Source: Streptosporangium sp. NBC_01756 (GTDB taxonomy: Bacteria; Actinomycetota; Actinomycetes; Streptosporangiales; Streptosporangiaceae). From it: a stretch of DNA of 64,000 bases. Location: contig NZ_CP109130.1 of assembly GCF_035917975.1 (NCBI RefSeq), forward strand, positions 6,572,001 through 6,636,000, written 5' to 3'. Positions 1-8,716 of the stretch are shown here, piece by piece. The notes under the pieces were generated by a model that saw only the letters and a list, made by a program, of their open reading frames with translations, ran no database searches and had not been told where the DNA came from. Position numbers and translations under genes: made by a program. Within the stretch, counting starts at the first letter, position 1. Each line of letters opens with the position of its first letter.

Positions 1-388
1 TCGTGACCGTGGTCGCCGCGTCGAAGTCCCGGCCGGCGGCGTGCTGCGCGACCGCCTCGTCCACGGCGGGCTGCACGCCTTTGATGTAGGCGACCAGAGT
101 GGTCTCCTGCAGCCCGGCCACCTGGAGCGGAGTGAGCTCCAGGTCGTGCGGCTCGACGCCCGGCTTGGTCAGACCGGTGACGGTGGCATCGGGACCGCCC
201 ACCCGTTCGGCCAGCCACTGCAGGGGATACATGGCGGCGGTGATGTTGGTCTTCCCCCCGGGTGCGCCCCCCGGCTGGGCGGTGTCGGCCGAGCCGGAAC
301 CGCAGGCGGCGGTGGCGGCGAGAACGGTCGAGAGGGCGAGCGCACTAACCGCACGCACAGGTATACGTCGGGAGAAGTCGGACATCAT
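1..388 (-). CDS. znuA: Zinc ABC transporter substrate-binding lipoprotein, 5' part only
   Basis: Partial: the reading frame enters from the right and leaves the window at base 1, so only about 129 N-terminal residues are visible. The start is ATGATG at 388/385. The product opens with an Arg-rich n-region, a hydrophobic stretch and a lipobox ending in ATAAC-G, so it should be a lipid-anchored extracellular protein. Downstream comes ITAAMYPLQWLAERVGG and then KPGVEPHDLELTP, the hallmark of cluster A-I Zn/Mn binding proteins in which the His is a metal ligand. The Zur-like box 22 bp before the start supports zinc rather than manganese. The permease and ATPase genes would be expected beyond the window edge. 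Family certain; exact metal inferred. Confidence 0.88.
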   Translation of the reverse strand, partial: MMSDFSRRIPVRAVSALALSTVLAATAACGSGSADTAQPGGAPGGKTNITAAMYPLQWLAERVGGPDATVTGLTKPGVEPHDLELTPLQVAGLQETTLVAYIKGVQPAVDEAVAQHAAGRDFDAATTVT

Positions 389-409
389 AGGGACCAGTAT
401 GGACGCTAA

Positions 410-424
410 TGAAAACGATTGTCA
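410..424 (-). promoter_or_regulatory. Zur-like zinc-repression box
   Basis: TGAAAACGATTGTCA is a 15-bp imperfect palindrome (TGAxAA...TTxTCA arms) that closely fits the actinobacterial Zur box. It sits about 22 bp upstream of the zinc-binding lipoprotein start in an unusually A/T-rich stretch, as expected for an operator over the promoter. Zur binding itself is inferred. Confidence 0.72.
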
Positions 425-581
425 AAATCAATAAGGCGAAGCCGGCCCCTGAGGCACGGGTGGTCCCGCCGGCCGGCGGGCTCCGAAGCCGATGCGGCGT
501 CTCCGAACCCCGACCGGGCCTCCCGGACCGGTCCGCCTGCTCCCCGCCGAGGATTTCCCGGTCGGCGTTCGGTGGGAGCCG

Positions 582-971
582 CTAGAAGGCCCCGAAACGA
601 TCGGCGGCGAGCAGGATGAGGAAGGTGATCAGGACGACACGCAGCAGACGGCCCCGGACGCCGAGCGACGGCCAGGACATGTAGGCGAGCCAGCCGACGA
701 ATCCGAGCACCGGCAGCACCGCGAGGCCGCCCCAGAAGGACGGCACCGCGAAGCCGACCAGAAGCAGGACCACGAGCGCCGCCGGGGCGATCCACCGGGG
801 AAGCTGGAACAGGAAGACCAGCGGAGCCGCGCTGCGACGCTCGACCTCCTTCCGCAGGCCGGTCGCGCCCGGGGTGAAGAACTGCTCGCCTGGCGGGAGC
901 GGGCGTTTCCCCTGCTGGGGACGGCGCTGGGCGAGCGGGTGTGCGGGGCGTTCGTTGCGCTTGTCGGCCAC
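582..971 (-). CDS. Small conserved actinobacterial membrane protein (DUF6703-like)
   Basis: 129 residues. A basic, Pro/Arg-rich cytosolic N-terminus of about 45 residues is followed by three closely spaced hydrophobic segments: LPRWIAPAALVVLLLVGF, a second around WGGLAVLPVLGFVGWLAYM, and a third RLLRVVLITFLILLAA near the C-terminus. The protein is short and lacks catalytic motifs. I believe it matches the small actinobacterial family now called DUF6703, from memory of the 'F..PGATG.R..VE..SA..L..L..LP' N-terminal pattern. Function unknown. It is transcribed away from the neighbouring monooxygenase-like gene. Confidence 0.75.
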   Translation of the reverse strand: MADKRNERPAHPLAQRRPQQGKRPLPPGEQFFTPGATGLRKEVERRSAAPLVFLFQLPRWIAPAALVVLLLVGFAVPSFWGGLAVLPVLGFVGWLAYMSWPSLGVRGRLLRVVLITFLILLAADRFGAF

Positions 972-1084
972 AGGTCCGAGCCTAATGCCGGGACGCCCGG
1001 GGCAGATAGGGAGCGGGCGCGTGCGTGGTCACCCGCGAGTCCTGCGGGAGGGAGCGGGCGGCAGGGCTCTGGCATGCTGTGCGG

Positions 1085-1363
1085 ATGCTTGCTCTCATCC
1101 GTTACTCGGTGCCGTCCGGCAGGACCGAGGAGTTCTTGTCCCAGGCTCACGACATCGTCGACACCTTCGCCGCGCAGCCCGGTTACGTGCGCGGCAAGGT
1201 GGTCCGGTCGGTGGACGAGCCGGCGTTGTGGGCGCTGGTCAGCGAGTGGGAGGGGGCCGGCTTCTACCGGAGGGCCCTGGGCGCTGCGCGGATGGCGATG
1301 TATCCGCTGATGACATTGATGATCAATGAGCCGAGCGCCTTCGAAGACGTGAGCCGTTCCTGA
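1085..1363 (+). CDS. Antibiotic biosynthesis monooxygenase (ABM)-like small protein
   Basis: 92 residues from ATG 1085, beginning MLALIRYSVPSG. This start puts the first beta strand of the ABM fold at the N-terminus. The longer frame from 1025 adds a tail without family character. The pattern is 'hhRY.V......F...A....DTFAAQPGYVRGKVVRSVDEP.LW.LVSEWE....YRRAL', typical of dimeric ferredoxin-like ABM proteins (heme-degrading or quinol-type monooxygenases and many of unknown role). No Shine-Dalgarno is obvious, so a leaderless transcript is possible. Substrate unknown. Confidence 0.8.
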   Translation: MLALIRYSVPSGRTEEFLSQAHDIVDTFAAQPGYVRGKVVRSVDEPALWALVSEWEGAGFYRRALGAARMAMYPLMTLMINEPSAFEDVSRS

Positions 1364-1485
1364 AGGGCTTTTCGGGGACAAGGCGGGCGTGATGCTCCAT
1401 GCGCGCCTGCGCTCCCTGCCGACTCCCCTAAGCTGGGAACTCAATTATTCCTCGCCGACCTCCAGCCGGATGGAGATTTTCCCTT

Positions 1486-2871
1486 ATGGCACGCCGTACG
1501 GACATCATGGACACCATCGTCAGCCTTGCCAAGCGACGTGGCCTTGTCTACCCCTCCAGTGAGATCTACGGCGGCCTGCGGGCCTCGTGGGACTACGGTC
1601 CGCTGGGTGTGGAGCTCAAGAGCAACGTGAAGCGGCAGTGGTGGAAGAGCATGGTGCAGGGCCGCGACGATGTGGTCGGCCTTGACTCCTCCGTGATCCT
1701 GGCCCGTGAGGTGTGGCAGGCCAGCGGCCACGTCGAGACCTTCACCGATCCGCTGACCGAGTGCCAGGCGTGTCACAAGCGCTACCGTGCCGACCACCTC
1801 GAAGAGGCCTACGAGGAGAAGCACGGCAAGGCGCCCGCTGAAGGCCTGGCCGACATCACCTGCCCCAACTGCGGCAACAAGGGCTCCTTCACCGCGCCCA
1901 AGCAGTTCAGCGGCCTGCTGAAGACCTACCTCGGCGCGGTCGAGGACGAGTCCGGTCTGGCCTACCTGCGGCCGGAGACCGCCCAGGGCATCTTCATCAA
2001 CTACCTCAACGTGCAGCAGTCCGCGCGCAAGAAGATCCCGTTCGGTATCGGTCAGATCGGCAAGTCGTTCCGCAACGAGATCACCCCGGGTAACTTCATC
2101 TTCCGCACCCGCGAGTTCGAGCAGATGGAGATGGAGTTCTTCGTCAAGCCGGGCACCGACGAGGAGTGGCACCAGTACTGGATCGACGAGCGCTTCGGCT
2201 GGTACACCGACCTGGGCATCAACCCGGAGAACCTCCGCATCTACGAGCACCCGCAGGAGAAGCTGTCCCACTACTCCAAGCGGACCGTCGACATCGAGTA
2301 CCGCTTCAACTTCACCGGCAGCGAGTGGGGTGAGCTCGAAGGCGTCGCCAACCGGACGGACTTCGACCTGACCGCGCACGGCAAGGCCTCCGGCACCGAC
2401 CTCAGCTTCTTCGAGCAGGACACCGGCGAGCGCTACGTTCCGTACGTGATCGAGCCGGCCGCCGGCGTCGACCGCGCCACGCTCACCTTCCTGCTCGACG
2501 CCTACACCGAGGACGAGGCGCCCAACGCCAAGGGCGTCCTGGAGAAGCGCACGGTCATGCGCCTCGACCACCGCCTCGCGCCCGTCAAGGTCGCGGTGCT
2601 CCCGCTCTCCCGCAACGCCGACCTGTCGCCGAAGGCCAAGGACCTGGCCGCCCAGCTCCGCCGCCGCTGGAACGTCGAGTTCGACGACGCGGGCGCGATC
2701 GGCCGCCGCTACCGCCGCCAGGACGAGATCGGCACGCCGTTCTGCGTCACCGTCGACTTCGACACCCTCGACGACCACGCGGTGACCATCCGCGAGCGCG
2801 ACTCGATGGCGCAGGAGCGGGTGGCCCTCGACCAGGTCGAGTCCTACTTCCGCCAGCACCTCAACGACTGA
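1486..2871 (+). CDS. glyS: Glycyl-tRNA synthetase, class II homodimeric type
   Basis: 461 residues. It charges tRNA-Gly with glycine in the cytoplasm. The N-terminus has the class II motif 1 region ([17 protein letters not shown]). A zinc-ribbon-like insert follows, with CQAC around residue 90 and CPNCGNKG around 125. Motif 2 is [19 protein letters not shown], and the C-terminus carries the anticodon-binding domain ([11 protein letters not shown]). This is the eukaryote/archaea-like single-chain enzyme usual in actinobacteria, not the alpha2beta2 form. A GGAG lies about 11 bp upstream of ATG. It is monocistronic, ending in a strong hairpin at 2885-2923. Confidence 0.97.
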   Translation: MARRTDIMDTIVSLAKRRGLVYPSSEIYGGLRASWDYGPLGVELKSNVKRQWWKSMVQGRDDVVGLDSSVILAREVWQASGHVETFTDPLTECQACHKRYRADHLEEAYEEKHGKAPAEGLADITCPNCGNKGSFTAPKQFSGLLKTYLGAVEDESGLAYLRPETAQGIFINYLNVQQSARKKIPFGIGQIGKSFRNEITPGNFIFRTREFEQMEMEFFVKPGTDEEWHQYWIDERFGWYTDLGINPENLRIYEHPQEKLSHYSKRTVDIEYRFNFTGSEWGELEGVANRTDFDLTAHGKASGTDLSFFEQDTGERYVPYVIEPAAGVDRATLTFLLDAYTEDEAPNAKGVLEKRTVMRLDHRLAPVKVAVLPLSRNADLSPKAKDLAAQLRRRWNVEFDDAGAIGRRYRRQDEIGTPFCVTVDFDTLDDHAVTIRERDSMAQERVALDQVESYFRQHLND

Positions 2872-3256
2872 TCTTCACCGGTTCCGGATACGGCTCCCGC
2901 CACACAGGTGGGAGCCGTATCCGTCTGTCCGGGGTCGACCGCGCTGAACAGCGACAGCCCGTGTCCCTGCGGACGGCGACGCAGATCACCAGACGGTCGT
3001 CCGGCCGGTCCTCCCGGATGGGAATGACGGGCAGCGAGCTCGGCCGGTCCTTGCTGGGGCTGCGCTCGAACAGCGGGGCGAGCCGCCGGCCGCAGCCCCC
3101 CTCGGCCGGATGGTCGACCCTTCTCTGGCCCGGCCACCTCCCCTCAGGCCGGTCGAACCTGGCCGGCGCCGCACCCTCGTGCGCGTCGGTGCACTCGGCG
3201 GGAATCACGTCCCCCACGGTTTCGTCGAACACGTCATCCACGCACGTACCCGGCAC
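2861..3256 (-). pseudogene. Degraded septum-formation-like extracellular domain
   Basis: The minus-strand frame reads VPGTCVDDVFDETVGDVIPAECTDAHEG, then DRPEGRWPGQ, GGCGRRLAPL and ...VICVAV. This is the Cys-rich pattern of small actinobacterial secreted domains annotated as septum formation or DUF4190-associated. The frame extends in-phase to about 3330 without any ATG, and the expected N-terminal membrane anchor is absent. The last ~35 residues, beyond the usual end, run antisense into the glyS terminator and look like non-native read-through. I therefore call it a 5'-truncated remnant. A functional gene using an unusual start remains possible. Confidence 0.5.
2885..2923 (+). terminator. Intrinsic terminator-like hairpin after glyS
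   Basis: A perfect 14-bp stem (CGGATACGGCTCCC at 2885-2898 pairing with 2910-2923) with an 11-nt loop starts 13 bp after the glyS stop. There is no long U-tract, as is usual for high-GC actinomycete terminators. Confidence 0.8.
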
Positions 3257-3319
3257 GACGCCGTTGATGTAAGCGATCTTTCTGTCGTCCCCCGCCGACT
3301 CCTCTGAATGCCGGGTAAT

Positions 3320-3347
3320 TGGTTTATACCAATTGGTTTATACCAAT
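3320..3347. promoter_or_regulatory. Tandem GntR/HutC-like operators upstream of ppdK
   Basis: Two perfect, directly abutting copies of TTGGTTTATACCAA (3320-3333 and 3334-3347). Each is a near-palindrome with arms TTGGT/ACCAA and core GT-TA-AC, fitting the HutC-subfamily GntR consensus (GTnTAnAC). A degenerate third copy, TTGGATTAGACCGC, lies at 3392-3405. All are within 215 bp upstream of the ppdK start, in A/T-rich DNA. No GntR gene is visible in the window. Confidence 0.6.
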
Positions 3348-3530
3348 TCTCAGGACGGCCGATACGGCAGTTGATTTGGTGCCGATTATCATTGGATTAG
3401 ACCGCAGTACGGCTCTTGAGCTGCTCAAACGTTGTGTACGGCATTGAGTGATGTTTCATCATCTTATTCATCGGTAGAGTCCGAAGAGAGGCGGAACCAC
3501 GCGTCGTTTGAAGTCGCAGAAGGAGCAACC

Positions 3531-6170
3531 GTGCCCAAGTACGTTTACGACTTCACCGAGGGCAACAAAGATCTCAAAGATCTGCTCGGCGGTAAGGGTG
3601 CCAACCTGGCGGAGATGACCAATCTTGGGCTGCCGGTGCCCCCCGGCTTCACCATCACCACCGACGCGTGCCGCCGTTTCCTGAAGGACGGTGCGCTCCC
3701 CGACGGCCTGGACGAGGAGGTCTCCGGCCACCTGGCCGCCCTGGAGCGGCGGATGGGACGTCGTCTGGGCCAGGCCGACGACCCGCTGCTGGTCAGCGTG
3801 CGCTCCGGGGCGAAGTTCTCCATGCCCGGCATGATGGAGACCGTTCTCAACATCGGGCTGAACGACGAGTCGGTGCACGGCCTGGCCAAGCAGTCCGGCG
3901 GCAACGAGCGCTTCGCCTGGGACTCCTACCGGCGTCTCATCCAGATGTTCGGCAAGACCGTCCAGGACATCGACGCCGCGCTGTTCGACGACGCCCTCGA
4001 GGAGCTCAAGAACGGCCGTGACGACCTGGATCTGGAGGCGGCCGACTTCCAGCGGCTCGTCGAGACCTACAAGGGCATCATCCGCACCCAGACCGGACAG
4101 GACTTCCCGGCCGACCCGCACCAGCAGATGAGCATGGCCGTCAAGGCGGTCTTCGACTCCTGGAACGCCCCGCGCGCCATCCTCTACCGCCGCCAGGAGC
4201 GCATCCCGGCCGACCTCGGTACGGCGGTCAACGTCTGTTCGATGGTCTTCGGCAACTGCGGCATGGACTCCGGCACCGGTGTCGCCTTCACCCGCGACCC
4301 CGGTACCGGGCAGCAGGGTGTCTACGGCGACTACCTGCAGAACGCCCAGGGGGAGGACGTGGTCGCGGGCATCCGCAACACCATGTCGCTGCAGGAGCTG
4401 GAGGGCATCGACAAGTCCGTCTACGACGAACTCCTGCAGATCATGGGGAAGCTGGAGAACCACTACCGCGACCTGTGCGACATCGAGTTCACCGTCGAAC
4501 GCGGCAAGCTCTGGATGCTCCAGACCCGTGTGGGCAAGCGGACCGCGGGCGCCGCGTTCCGCATCGCCGTGCAGCTCGTCGACCAGGGTCTGATCGACCT
4601 CGACGAGGCTGTCAGCCGGGTCACCGGCGACCAGCTCGCCCAGTTGATGTTCCCGCGTTTCGCCAAGGACGCGGAGCGGACGAAGATCACCACCGGGATG
4701 AACGCCTCTCCCGGGGCGGCCGTCGGCAGGGCCGTCTTCTCCTCCGAACGGGCGGTCGAGCTCGCGGCCCGGGGCGAGGCCGTCATCCTGGTCCGGCACG
4801 AGACCAACCCGGACGACCTGTCCGGCATGATCGCCGCGCAGGGGGTGCTGACGGGCCGGGGCGGCAAGACCTCGCACGCCGCCGTGGTCGCCCGCGGCAT
4901 GGGCAAGACCTGCGTCTGCGGCGCCGAGGAGCTGACGGTCTCCGCCGACGATCGCAGTTTCACCGCTCCCGGTGGCGTCGTGGTCTCCGAGGGAGACGTC
5001 ATCTCCATCGACGGCTCCAGCGGAGCCGTCTACCTCGGTGAGGTGCCCGTGGTCGCCTCCCCGGTCGTGGAGTACTTCGAGGGGACGGGCGACACCGGCG
5101 ACGAGCTGGTCCAGGCGGTGCACCGCCTTATGGGCCACGCCGACGCGTCCCGGCGGCTGGACGTGCGGGCCAACGCCGACAACGCCGAGGACGCCGCCCG
5201 CGCCCGCCGTTTCGGCGCCCAGGGAATCGGGCTGTGCCGTACCGAGCACATGTTCCTCGGAGACCGCCGCCGGCTCGTCGAGGATCTGGTCCTGGCCGTC
5301 TCGCCCGAGGAGCGGGAGCGGGCGCTGGCCGCGCTGCAGCCGCTGCAGAAGGCGGACTTCACCGAGATCTTCCAGGCGATGGACGGCCTGCCCGTCACGG
5401 TCCGCCTGATCGACCCGCCGCTGCACGAGTTCCTGCCCGACTTCACCGACCTGTCGGTCAAGGTCGCCCTCGCCGGCGAGCAGGCCGATGACAGGGACCG
5501 CAGGCTGCTCGCCGCGGTCAAGCGCCTGCACGAGCAGAACCCGATGCTGGGCCTGCGCGGGGTACGGCTCGGCCTGGTCATCCCCGGCCTGTTCGCCATG
5601 CAGGTCAGGGCGGTCGCCGAGGCGGCCAAGGCGGTCCCGGGAGCCCGCGCGGAGATCATGATTCCGCTCGTCGCCGCCGTTCAGGAGCTGGAGATCGTCC
5701 GGGACGAGGCGCGGGCGATCCTCGCCGAGGCCGGGGTCGAAGCGCTGGTCGGCACCATGATCGAGGTGCCGCGCGCGGCGCTGACCGCAGGGCAGATCGC
5801 CGAGGCCGCCGAGTTCTTCTCCTTCGGCACCAACGACCTGACCCAGTTGACCTGGGGCTTCTCCCGTGACGACGTCGAGGCCGCGTTCTTCGCCAAGTAT
5901 CTGGATCTGGGCGTCTTCGGAGTCTCCCCGTTCGAGTCCCTGGACCGCGACGGTGTCGGCCGGCTCGTCCGGATCGCCGTCGAGGAGGGACGCCGGACCC
6001 GTCCCGACCTCAAGCTCGGCATCTGCGGTGAACACGGCGGCGACCCCGGATCCGTCCATTTCTGCCACGAGGCCGGCCTGGACTACGTGTCCTGCTCGCC
6101 GTTCCGCATCCCGGTCGCCCGGCTGGAGGCCGGCCGCGCGGCCCTGGCGGAGGGCGCAGGCACCCGCTGA
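3531..6170 (+). CDS. ppdK: Pyruvate, phosphate dikinase
   Basis: 879 residues from GTG 3531, which has AGAAGGAG 6 bp upstream. The alternative upstream starts add a Ser-rich tail foreign to the family. It interconverts pyruvate + ATP + Pi and PEP + AMP + PPi, giving gluconeogenic PEP. Domains: N-terminal ATP-grasp (GGKGANLAEM; SVRSGAKFSMPGMMETVLN), central phosphohistidine domain with GGKTSHAAVVARGMGK (the swivelling His), and C-terminal PEP/pyruvate TIM barrel (GIGLCRTEHMF, FGTNDLTQLTWGFSRDD, ICGEHGGDP). The length matches bacterial PPDKs. It is monocistronic with tandem operators upstream and a hairpin after it. Confidence 0.97.
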   Translation: MPKYVYDFTEGNKDLKDLLGGKGANLAEMTNLGLPVPPGFTITTDACRRFLKDGALPDGLDEEVSGHLAALERRMGRRLGQADDPLLVSVRSGAKFSMPGMMETVLNIGLNDESVHGLAKQSGGNERFAWDSYRRLIQMFGKTVQDIDAALFDDALEELKNGRDDLDLEAADFQRLVETYKGIIRTQTGQDFPADPHQQMSMAVKAVFDSWNAPRAILYRRQERIPADLGTAVNVCSMVFGNCGMDSGTGVAFTRDPGTGQQGVYGDYLQNAQGEDVVAGIRNTMSLQELEGIDKSVYDELLQIMGKLENHYRDLCDIEFTVERGKLWMLQTRVGKRTAGAAFRIAVQLVDQGLIDLDEAVSRVTGDQLAQLMFPRFAKDAERTKITTGMNASPGAAVGRAVFSSERAVELAARGEAVILVRHETNPDDLSGMIAAQGVLTGRGGKTSHAAVVARGMGKTCVCGAEELTVSADDRSFTAPGGVVVSEGDVISIDGSSGAVYLGEVPVVASPVVEYFEGTGDTGDELVQAVHRLMGHADASRRLDVRANADNAEDAARARRFGAQGIGLCRTEHMFLGDRRRLVEDLVLAVSPEERERALAALQPLQKADFTEIFQAMDGLPVTVRLIDPPLHEFLPDFTDLSVKVALAGEQADDRDRRLLAAVKRLHEQNPMLGLRGVRLGLVIPGLFAMQVRAVAEAAKAVPGARAEIMIPLVAAVQELEIVRDEARAILAEAGVEALVGTMIEVPRAALTAGQIAEAAEFFSFGTNDLTQLTWGFSRDDVEAAFFAKYLDLGVFGVSPFESLDRDGVGRLVRIAVEEGRRTRPDLKLGICGEHGGDPGSVHFCHEAGLDYVSCSPFRIPVARLEAGRAALAEGAGTR

Positions 6171-6175
6171 CCCCT

Positions 6176-6222
6176 CGCTCTCCGGGGGCCCTCCACCCGC
6201 GGGCGGCGGGCCCCCGAGAGCG
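6176..6222 (+). terminator. Terminator-like hairpin after ppdK
   Basis: CGCTCTCCGGGGGCCC (6176-6191) pairs with GGGCCCCCGAGAGCG (6208-6222) with one bulge, beginning 5 bp after the ppdK stop. Confidence 0.75.
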
Positions 6223-6376
6223 TCGCGCGGCCCGATGCCGGGTCGGTGAGGATCGCGACCGGGTGCGTGACCTGGCGGAGGGTCCCCGAGAGCGTCATGC
6301 GGCCGGACGCCACCGATGACCGCAGCTCAGCGGTCGTCAGGTGTTTCCCTGCCATTGGGTATGGGGCGCCACTTTC

Positions 6377-7630
6377 ATGGATAAAATCACTGCACTTATG
6401 CACGGTTATGACGAGCACGACCAGGCGAGATGGGTACCGGAACCCCCCGGCAACCCGGAGCGAGGCTCGTTCCAGCGGGATCGGGCGCGGGTGCTGCACA
6501 GTGCGGGGCTGCGCCGGCTCGCCGCCAAGACCCAGGTGGTCGGGCCCGGGGAGACCCTCGGCAGCGGGCAGCACATACCGCGCACCCGGCTGACCCATTC
6601 GCTGGAGTGCGCCCAGATCGGCCGGGAGATGGGGCAGTCGCTCGGCCGCGACCCCGACCTGATGGAGACCGCCTGCCTGGCCCACGACCTCGGGCATCCA
6701 CCGTTCGGGCACAACGGGGAGACCGCGCTCAACGAGCTCGCCGCCGGGTGCGGCGGATTCGAGGGGAACGCGCAGAGCCTGCGCCTGCTGACCCGGCTGG
6801 AGGCCAAGGTCCTCACCGAGGACGGCCGCAGCGCCGGGCTCAACCTCACCCGCGCCTCCCTGGACGCCGCGGTCAAATACCCGTGGACCCGCGAGACGAG
6901 TCCCAAATACTGCGCCTACGGCGACGACATGGCCGTCTTCGAATGGATCAGGCTGGGCGCCCCGGAGGGACGGGTCAGCTTCGAGGCCCAGATCATGGAC
7001 TGGGCCGACGACGTCGCCTATTCGGTGCACGACCTGGAAGACGCCGTCCACTCGGGTGCCGTCGTGCCGGAGGGCCTGCGCGACCCCGGCGAGCGCCGGG
7101 AGGTCTGCGCGACCACCCGGGTCTGGTACGCCCCGGAGGCCGACCCCGAGGAGCTGGAGGACATCTTCGGACGTCTGGTCGCCCAGCCGCTCTGGCCCCG
7201 CCACTTCGACGGCTCGCTCACCGACCTCGCCGCGATCAAGAGCCTCACCAGCTCACTCATCGGCCGTCTCTGCCGGTCGGCGCAGCTGGCCACCCAGGAG
7301 GCCTACGGCCAGGCGGGCGGCCGATACAGCGCCGACCTGATCGTGCCCCGGGCCATCCGGCTGGAGTGCGCCCTGTTGAAGGGGCTCACCGCCCACTACG
7401 TGATGACCCGGGACGCGCACAACGCCAACCAGGCCAGGCAGCGCGAGCTCATCCACGACCTGGCCCACCTGATCATGCTGGGCGCGCCCGGCACGCTGGA
7501 GCCCGCGCTCCGGCCCTCGTTCGTCAGGGCCGGGAGCGACGCCGCGCGGCTGCGCGTGGTCATCGACCAGATCGCCTCGCTCACCGACACCTCCGCGGTC
7601 ACCTGGCAGAGACACCTGTCCGGCCGCTGA
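6377..7630 (+). CDS. dgt: Deoxyguanosinetriphosphate triphosphohydrolase (dGTPase-like)
   Basis: 417 residues from ATG 6377; ATG 6398 is also possible. It hydrolyses dNTPs to nucleoside plus triphosphate, controlling dNTP pools. The HD-domain metal ligands are visible: RTRLTHSLEC (first H), AHDLGHPPFGHNGE (the HD pair plus downstream H), and the later D in IMDWADDVAYSVHDLED. The N-terminal FQRDRARVLHSAGLRRLAAKTQV is typical of the family. It lies just ahead of dnaG, separated by a minus-strand lipoprotein gene. A similar dgt/dnaG grouping is known in streptomycetes. Confidence 0.94.
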   Translation: MDKITALMHGYDEHDQARWVPEPPGNPERGSFQRDRARVLHSAGLRRLAAKTQVVGPGETLGSGQHIPRTRLTHSLECAQIGREMGQSLGRDPDLMETACLAHDLGHPPFGHNGETALNELAAGCGGFEGNAQSLRLLTRLEAKVLTEDGRSAGLNLTRASLDAAVKYPWTRETSPKYCAYGDDMAVFEWIRLGAPEGRVSFEAQIMDWADDVAYSVHDLEDAVHSGAVVPEGLRDPGERREVCATTRVWYAPEADPEELEDIFGRLVAQPLWPRHFDGSLTDLAAIKSLTSSLIGRLCRSAQLATQEAYGQAGGRYSADLIVPRAIRLECALLKGLTAHYVMTRDAHNANQARQRELIHDLAHLIMLGAPGTLEPALRPSFVRAGSDAARLRVVIDQIASLTDTSAVTWQRHLSGR

Positions 7631-7642
7631 CTCCGGGAGCGG

Positions 7643-8518
7643 TCAACCGCCCACCGTGATGTGTTCGTCGTCGGCCTTCGGGGGTTTCTCGGTGGGCTTG
7701 GGCTTGGCACCCGGCTTGGACGCGCACAGGGTCACGCACTTGGGCGCCGACCCCGTCCGGTTCATCACGGCCTGCATCTCGTCCTTGGGGGAGAGCGTGC
7801 GGTTGCCGTTCAGCCAGGCGTCCAGGTAGTTCCACGGGTTGACCGTGCCCCGCCGTACCCACCAGAGCGCGGGGGAGGTCTTCCAGGAGATCGCGAAGTA
7901 GAGGTTGCTGGCGGTGGAGCGGGCGTTGCCCGAGTTGCCGACCTGGCCGAGGAGTTGGCCCGCGCTGACCCGGGTGCCCGGTGCGATCCCGGGAGTGACC
8001 CTGTCCAGGTGCCCGCCGAGATAGCGCACGCCGTCGTCCCCGACGACCGTGACGAACCGGCCCTCGCGGTCGGCTCCCCGGTCGGTGGAGGGCTTCCACC
8101 GGTTCGTGGTGTTGACCTCGTCGACCACCCCGTTCACGGGTGAGACGAACGAGCATCCCTTGCCGGACCAGATCGTCGTCTTGGGCAGGACCAGCAGCCT
8201 GCTCTCATAGGTCACCCGGCAGTTCTTCACCGGGAAGACGTAGGTGTGTTCGGACACCTTCGGCGGGGGCACCTGCACCGGAGCGGCGGCCTTGGGCCGT
8301 TTGATCACTACCGGCACCTTGGGGGCGGGCGTTCCTGTCGGGGGCGGCAGCGTCGAGGTCACCGCGCCGGGCGTCGCGGCGACGACTTCGGCCGCAGAGG
8401 CCGGGGGCAGGGTGCCGACGCCTGCCACACCTCCCGGTGACGCGCAGGCCCCCGTGACGAGCACCGCTCCGGTCACGGCGGTCAATCGTGCTATGTGCCC
8501 CGATCGCATGATCTCCAC
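7643..8518 (-). CDS. M23/LytM-family lipoprotein with degenerate active site
   Basis: 291 residues. The signal peptide ends in a lipobox (TGAC-ASPGG) near residue 25, so it is an envelope lipoprotein. A Pro/Thr/Ala-rich linker (about 30-80) precedes a Cys-containing segment (FPVKNCRVTYE...GKGCSFVSPVNGVVDEV) and the LytM fold (GVRYLGGHLDRVTPGIAPGTRVSAGQLLGQVGNSG). The catalytic HxxxD is not recognisable (NRWKPSTDRG stands there), and the usual HLHF motif is NLYF. It may therefore bind peptidoglycan or act as a hydrolase activator rather than cut. A Lys/Pro-rich tail follows. It is divergent from dnaG. Confidence 0.85.
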   Translation of the reverse strand: MEIMRSGHIARLTAVTGAVLVTGACASPGGVAGVGTLPPASAAEVVAATPGAVTSTLPPPTGTPAPKVPVVIKRPKAAAPVQVPPPKVSEHTYVFPVKNCRVTYESRLLVLPKTTIWSGKGCSFVSPVNGVVDEVNTTNRWKPSTDRGADREGRFVTVVGDDGVRYLGGHLDRVTPGIAPGTRVSAGQLLGQVGNSGNARSTASNLYFAISWKTSPALWWVRRGTVNPWNYLDAWLNGNRTLSPKDEMQAVMNRTGSAPKCVTLCASKPGAKPKPTEKPPKADDEHITVGG

Positions 8519-8716
8519 CCAGTTAACTTATCGAGAATCCGCCTTTACCTTTGTAACGGACCTTCCGATTGGTCACGACCCGTTCTGGAAAGTCACCTCT
8601 GTCGGCAGAGGTCGAGCCGCCGGAGCAGGGCCTGTCCTGCGGCCTCGCCGTGCCGAGACGCCGCCCGGACGACCGCGGTAGGCAAAAGATCTAGGGGCAG
8701 GGCCTAGACTCACGGC

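Noticed and set aside
1364-1485. T-box leader for glyS
   Set aside because: No T-box sequence (AGGGTGGNACCGCG type) or long leader structure visible before the start.
1441-2859. 472-residue open frame antisense to glyS
   Set aside because: Shadow of the synthetase, with biased antisense composition and no domain pattern.
3468-6068. 866-residue open frame antisense to ppdK
   Set aside because: Asp/Val/Leu/Gln-rich composition typical of antisense frames in high-GC genes; no motif; the plus-strand PPDK is unmistakable.
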